Shown here piece by piece: positions 60,745-64,000 of a stretch of 64,000 bases of DNA. The position numbers were made by a program, and so were the translations under genes. The notes under the pieces were generated by a model, which did no database searches, was not told the origin of the DNA, and was given only the letters and a program-made list of their open reading frames with translations. Each line of letters starts with the position of its first letter. Within the stretch, counting starts at the first letter, position 1. The DNA is from a bacterium SCSIO 12741 (GTDB taxonomy: Bacteria; Bacteroidota; Bacteroidia; Flavobacteriales_G; Salibacteraceae), in NCBI GenBank assembly GCA_024398055.1, contig CP073749.1, forward strand, positions 4,774,594-4,838,593. Reading direction: 5' to 3'.

Positions 60745-63700
60745 TTTTAATCATAAATCTACCGGTGAAACTCTCCTCGTCGTTAGCTACCTGAATGATG
60801 TACATGCCGTCTTGAACCCCGTTCAGAGATATTTCCTGATTAAAGTAATTATCAGCCTGAATAATCTCCTGCTGCACAGGTTGACCTAAGGCATTCCAGA
60901 TTTGAACCCGGTAGCTGCCCTGTAATCCAACCAACTCCAGATTGATGTTTCCTTGAGAAGGGTTAGGATATACGCGCAATTGATCGTAGGTAGTTTTACC
61001 TTCATCCACACCGGTTGCCAGGCAAATCCAATCTTTACCCGTTGCATTCATGCGAGGGAAGTCGCCAATCTCTTTGGAAATGGAGAATGGATACAAAATG
61101 CGTCGGCCGAAATCATTGGTGAAGTTTTTAATTCCGATGATGTTGTTGTTGTCATCCAGAATCATGAACCGCAGCAATCCGCTTCCCTGGGCATTGTTGA
61201 AGTAGTAATACAAACCATCATCTGCCACATCGAGCATGTCCATCACGTAGCATCCTTCAGGAAGAGCCAGCGTATCGTTGTACTGTGTATTTGGATTCAG
61301 ATTCTCTTTGCGCAATACTTCGTTGCCATTGGCGTCTTTGATAACCAAAATGTTGTCTGTAGGCTCATTGTTGGTCCGGTAAGTCACCACAATTTTGGAT
61401 GGGTACATATCAGGCAGATTGTAAGCCGTGTTGTAGGTATCGTTATCCGGATTCTCGTCGTCCTTGTTATTCGGGTTACACACTCTTACTTCAAAATAAG
61501 GTTGACCATCACCGGTGTAGAATCCAATGTCCGACAAAGGAAGCTCCACTTCTGTGCTTTGCATAAAAGGAAGATTTCCTTGCCAGCTGTAGGTCATGAT
61601 TTCTCCACCGGTAACGCGGTATTTCAGGGTTACTTCGGTAAGTGTTTCAGACCCAGAATTGCGAAGAATCACTTTTGGATTTTCACAAATCACGCCCATT
61701 TTGGAGTAGTAAGCTTTGTTCGTTGGATTGATCACATTGTAGATTTCTGCGTCTACCGTGTAATTCGCAGCTCCGTATTGTAAGAGGTGCATGGAAGTAA
61801 GGTATCTACCGTTACCCATTCCTTGATTATTCGCCGGAACTGGGGTCATGGAGAAATCCAATTCCACGGAATCACCAGTGAACATTTCTCCAATTTCGAT
61901 TTCCTTTTCTTTGACCACATCACCAGGACACCAACCTTCACGAGCACCTACCCAGGTACCACCTTGAGCAATTACAGGGTTGAGAGCGCAATCGTGTGTT
62001 TGCCAAATGTGCCAGTTGCGGGCCAAAGTTCCATTTACATAAAGACTATGCTCGTTGTCCTTCCACTCACAGCAGTGCGGATAACTTCCGTCATCACTGT
62101 TGTGACCATGACCGGTAATTCGGGTTTTTACTTTGAAATACTTCGCGTCTTTGTGCAAGTGAAGTGTCTTTTTGGGCATTACCTTATCATCGTCAATATC
62201 CCGGTAGAGGTAGTTCGTCGTTTGGTCCCAAATCTTGGTAATGTTTACCACTTCACGGGCAGGTTTCCCTTTAATCATCAAAAACTGAAGATCAATTAAC
62301 TCAGACTGAGAACCAGATTGAAGGTCTACCGAATCGGTCAAATAAGGACGGTAATCGGTAACATCATACCACCAGGTAAATCCATCAGGCCCCAACGTCA
62401 ATCCAATACCATAAGGAGTAATGTAGCGGGCAATTTCAATACGGGTTTCAGGGCTGTACCACACTTTGGTTCCCTGGTAGGCAATGGTATCCGCCATTTG
62501 ATTTTGAGAAGAGACAAGCATTCCATTTTCTCGTCTTCTTACCTCCACTGGCACACCTACGTCCCATACAAATTGAGTATCGGTGGCCAATGTAGGGTGA
62601 ATTGGACTGTTTTCAGGAACCTGTACTTCGTTCGCTGGATTATTGTACCAAACCAACTCAGCCGGGATATGCATTACGCTGTCCATTACTTGGGTAGTGT
62701 CTCTAACGGATTGGTAAACGCCTTGCTCAAATACCATTTTAGGACGGAATTGAGAAATAACCCGGTTCAGATCTTGTTCTCCGGTATAGGCTCTTTTCCA
62801 CCAAGGTAGATTTTTGAGCACTCCATCGTATTGTCCAGCCTGAGCCATATCGTTGGCAATAACACCTGACGTTTCGTTGAAGGGGTAATACACCTTTAGG
62901 TCAGCGTAATCTGGGTGACTGGCATCCACTTCACGGTACATCCAATCTTGCATGGTGGCTGGAGTCAAAGCTTTGTCCCAAACTCGAAATTCATCGATAC
63001 CACCTACGAAGTAACTTCCCTGCCAACGACCCACGCGCAATTCACGCAATCCGGTGCTAAGATTCACGCTTTTCTGTCCGGCCAGGTTGCCGTCATAGTA
63101 GAATTTCACCGTGTTGCCATCATACACCAAAGCATAGTGGTGCCAGGTTCCTTTACTTCCGTTTAGCGTAACCGTAAAGTCTCCACTACCCCAAACATTG
63201 ATTTTCCATTGATCATCTGTTGAAGTGGTTCTAATGGAGTAATCCTGATTTGTAGTATTGACTCCCATTTGAAAGATCCCGGCATTGTTAAATTGATCCG
63301 CACGAGCCCAGGCTTCAATGGTTCGGGCTGCTTTTCCAGTAATGGTAGCCGATTGATCGGTGCTCACGTATTGGGGTCTCCCTTTTAACTCAAGATAACC
63401 GTTGTTGGAAGAGGAAACCAAGGTCGGAGTGTATCGTAGCTGGTCACCTTTTAAAGTATAATCTGAACTGGTTTGAGTATTGTCAAAACGAAGTTCTACA
63501 ACCAGATTCGAAGTACCGTCCCAATTGAAAGGAGTGGTAAACTGAATGTCTTGCATTCCTGTACTGCTAAACTGAGAATGACTACGGTATACGGTGGAAG
63601 TGGCCACAAATTCTACGTTTCCAAAGGCCGTATCGGTCGTGTGTCCTAATCGAACCTCGAGGTTCTGCAAGGCGCCACCTAAAGCACTCAGGTCCATTTG

Positions 63701-64000
63701 AATTCCAGTAATGTTGCCTGCTGATAGACCTCCTGAGCTGAGTTCACTTGCCTTGTAGATGGTCTGCACCCGACTTTTGTCTTTTGATCCGGGAAGCATT
63801 TGGTCGTTGGTGGCCATTTGTCCGCCCACGGTTGCCGAAGTCAAACTGGTGGTTGAGGTATGACGGATGGTATACTGATCTTCTACCCAATAGTTGTATA
63901 GTGGAGTTTTGGAGTAAGCCAAAGAATCCGGAGAACTGCCCGAAACCCGAAACAAAGGATGAGTTCTTCGCAATGAATCCAACCTTCCGTCGTGGTTGTA
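60734..64000 (-). CDS. T9SS cargo with LamG and PNGase F-type domains, 5' end outside the window
   Basis: The frame stays open to base 64000, so the start and signal peptide lie beyond the window; at least 1088 codons are present. Visible parts are a LamG/concanavalin-like domain (about 215-385; RTIEAWARADQFNNAGIF, ALVYDGNTVKFYYDGNLA), a peptide-N-glycosidase F-like pair of jelly rolls (about 440-720; TGHGHNSDDGSYPHCCEW, NWHIWQTHDCALNPV), a CARDB-like segment and a type A tail (VYPNPSQGNINLELVG, FTGRFMIKNAR). PNGase F releases N-glycans from glycoproteins; exported homologues serve glycan foraging. Activity here is unproven. Confidence 0.88.
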   Translation of the reverse strand, partial: YNHDGRLDSLRRTHPLFRVSGSSPDSLAYSKTPLYNYWVEDQYTIRHTSTTSLTSATVGGQMATNDQMLPGSKDKSRVQTIYKASELSSGGLSAGNITGIQMDLSALGGALQNLEVRLGHTTDTAFGNVEFVATSTVYRSHSQFSSTGMQDIQFTTPFNWDGTSNLVVELRFDNTQTSSDYTLKGDQLRYTPTLVSSSNNGYLELKGRPQYVSTDQSATITGKAARTIEAWARADQFNNAGIFQMGVNTTNQDYSIRTTSTDDQWKINVWGSGDFTVTLNGSKGTWHHYALVYDGNTVKFYYDGNLAGQKSVNLSTGLRELRVGRWQGSYFVGGIDEFRVWDKALTPATMQDWMYREVDASHPDYADLKVYYPFNETSGVIANDMAQAGQYDGVLKNLPWWKRAYTGEQDLNRVISQFRPKMVFEQGVYQSVRDTTQVMDSVMHIPAELVWYNNPANEVQVPENSPIHPTLATDTQFVWDVGVPVEVRRRENGMLVSSQNQMADTIAYQGTKVWYSPETRIEIARYITPYGIGLTLGPDGFTWWYDVTDYRPYLTDSVDLQSGSQSELIDLQFLMIKGKPAREVVNITKIWDQTTNYLYRDIDDDKVMPKKTLHLHKDAKYFKVKTRITGHGHNSDDGSYPHCCEWKDNEHSLYVNGTLARNWHIWQTHDCALNPVIAQGGTWVGAREGWCPGDVVKEKEIEIGEMFTGDSVELDFSMTPVPANNQGMGNGRYLTSMHLLQYGAANYTVDAEIYNVINPTNKAYYSKMGVICENPKVILRNSGSETLTEVTLKYRVTGGEIMTYSWQGNLPFMQSTEVELPLSDIGFYTGDGQPYFEVRVCNPNNKDDENPDNDTYNTAYNLPDMYPSKIVVTYRTNNEPTDNILVIKDANGNEVLRKENLNPNTQYNDTLALPEGCYVMDMLDVADDGLYYYFNNAQGSGLLRFMILDDNNNIIGIKNFTNDFGRRILYPFSISKEIGDFPRMNATGKDWICLATGVDEGKTTYDQLRVYPNPSQGNINLELVGLQGSYRVQIWNALGQPVQQEIIQADNYFNQEISLNGVQDGMYIIQVANDEESFTGRFMIKNAR

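Noticed and set aside
60953-61783. 276-codon open frame antisense to the PNGase F/LamG gene
   Set aside because: The opposite strand has clear T9SS tail and PNGase motifs; this frame is low-complexity and lacks any family likeness.

Overview
The window is a stretch of a Bacteroidota chromosome, most likely a free-living, Flavobacteriales-like bacterium. The evidence is the type IX secretion system (T9SS) cargo (one type B and several type A sorting tails), PorP/SprF and OmpA-like T9SS partners, TonB-dependent receptor parts with CarboxypepD-reg domains, LytTR/LytS two-component systems with Y_Y_Y propeller sensors, TAnnTTTG-type -7 promoter boxes and several TTG starts. Both edges cut genes: the end of a type B T9SS cargo on the left and the start of a PNGase F/LamG T9SS cargo on the right. 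No rRNA, CRISPR array, transposase or phage integrase is visible.

Layout. 1-3286: cargo tail, PorP/SprF and an OmpA-like protein (surface adhesin/gliding type module). 3318-5727: hydrolase, sulfotransferase-like, small membrane and CoA-binding genes, with a 7-bp tandem repeat. 5743-9423 (minus): an apparent envelope-signalling operon with a barrel-less TonB plug protein, an ECF sigma factor, a membrane-anchored TPR protein and a CarboxypepD-reg protein. 9823-14311: an orphan LytTR protein converging on a LytS-type propeller kinase and its LytTR regulator. 14509-20765: an exosortase N (XrtN) operon (DUF4173-like membrane protein, VIT-domain target with PEP-like tail, exosortase, six-to-seven-TM protein) preceded by two copies of a 23-bp dyad operator. 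20773-25018 (minus): small Cys protein, TonB receptor and PepSY membrane protein, probably metal or siderophore uptake. 25118-27539: small secreted proteins, including a convergent Cys-rich paralogous pair, and a DinB protein. 27713-41232: mixed housekeeping and accessory genes (SRPBCC/GyrI, Crp, a frameshifted NlpC/P60 peptidase, thiolase, RluE, SMUG2, T9SS cargos, serine hydrolase).

41233-42857 is an AT-rich accessory patch beside tRNA-Leu(CAG). It is bounded by two copies of a 61-bp element that folds into nested hairpins with a GNRA loop. 43044-46261 is a tight operon (lamin-tail protein, lipoprotein, VTC polyphosphate-polymerase domain, DUF4956, DUF2490), facing a frameshifted CotH-family T9SS protein and an M14 carboxypeptidase. 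50239-53625 is a multi-PAS histidine kinase. 53672-60744 holds small conserved genes, Ung, an ABC ATPase, UDP-galactopyranose mutase, a glycosyltransferase and a DUF4442 protein.

Two genes (NlpC/P60 at 29248-30029 and CotH at 46264-48458) are each broken by the apparent loss of one G in a G-run. That pattern points first to consensus sequence error and only second to true pseudogenes.
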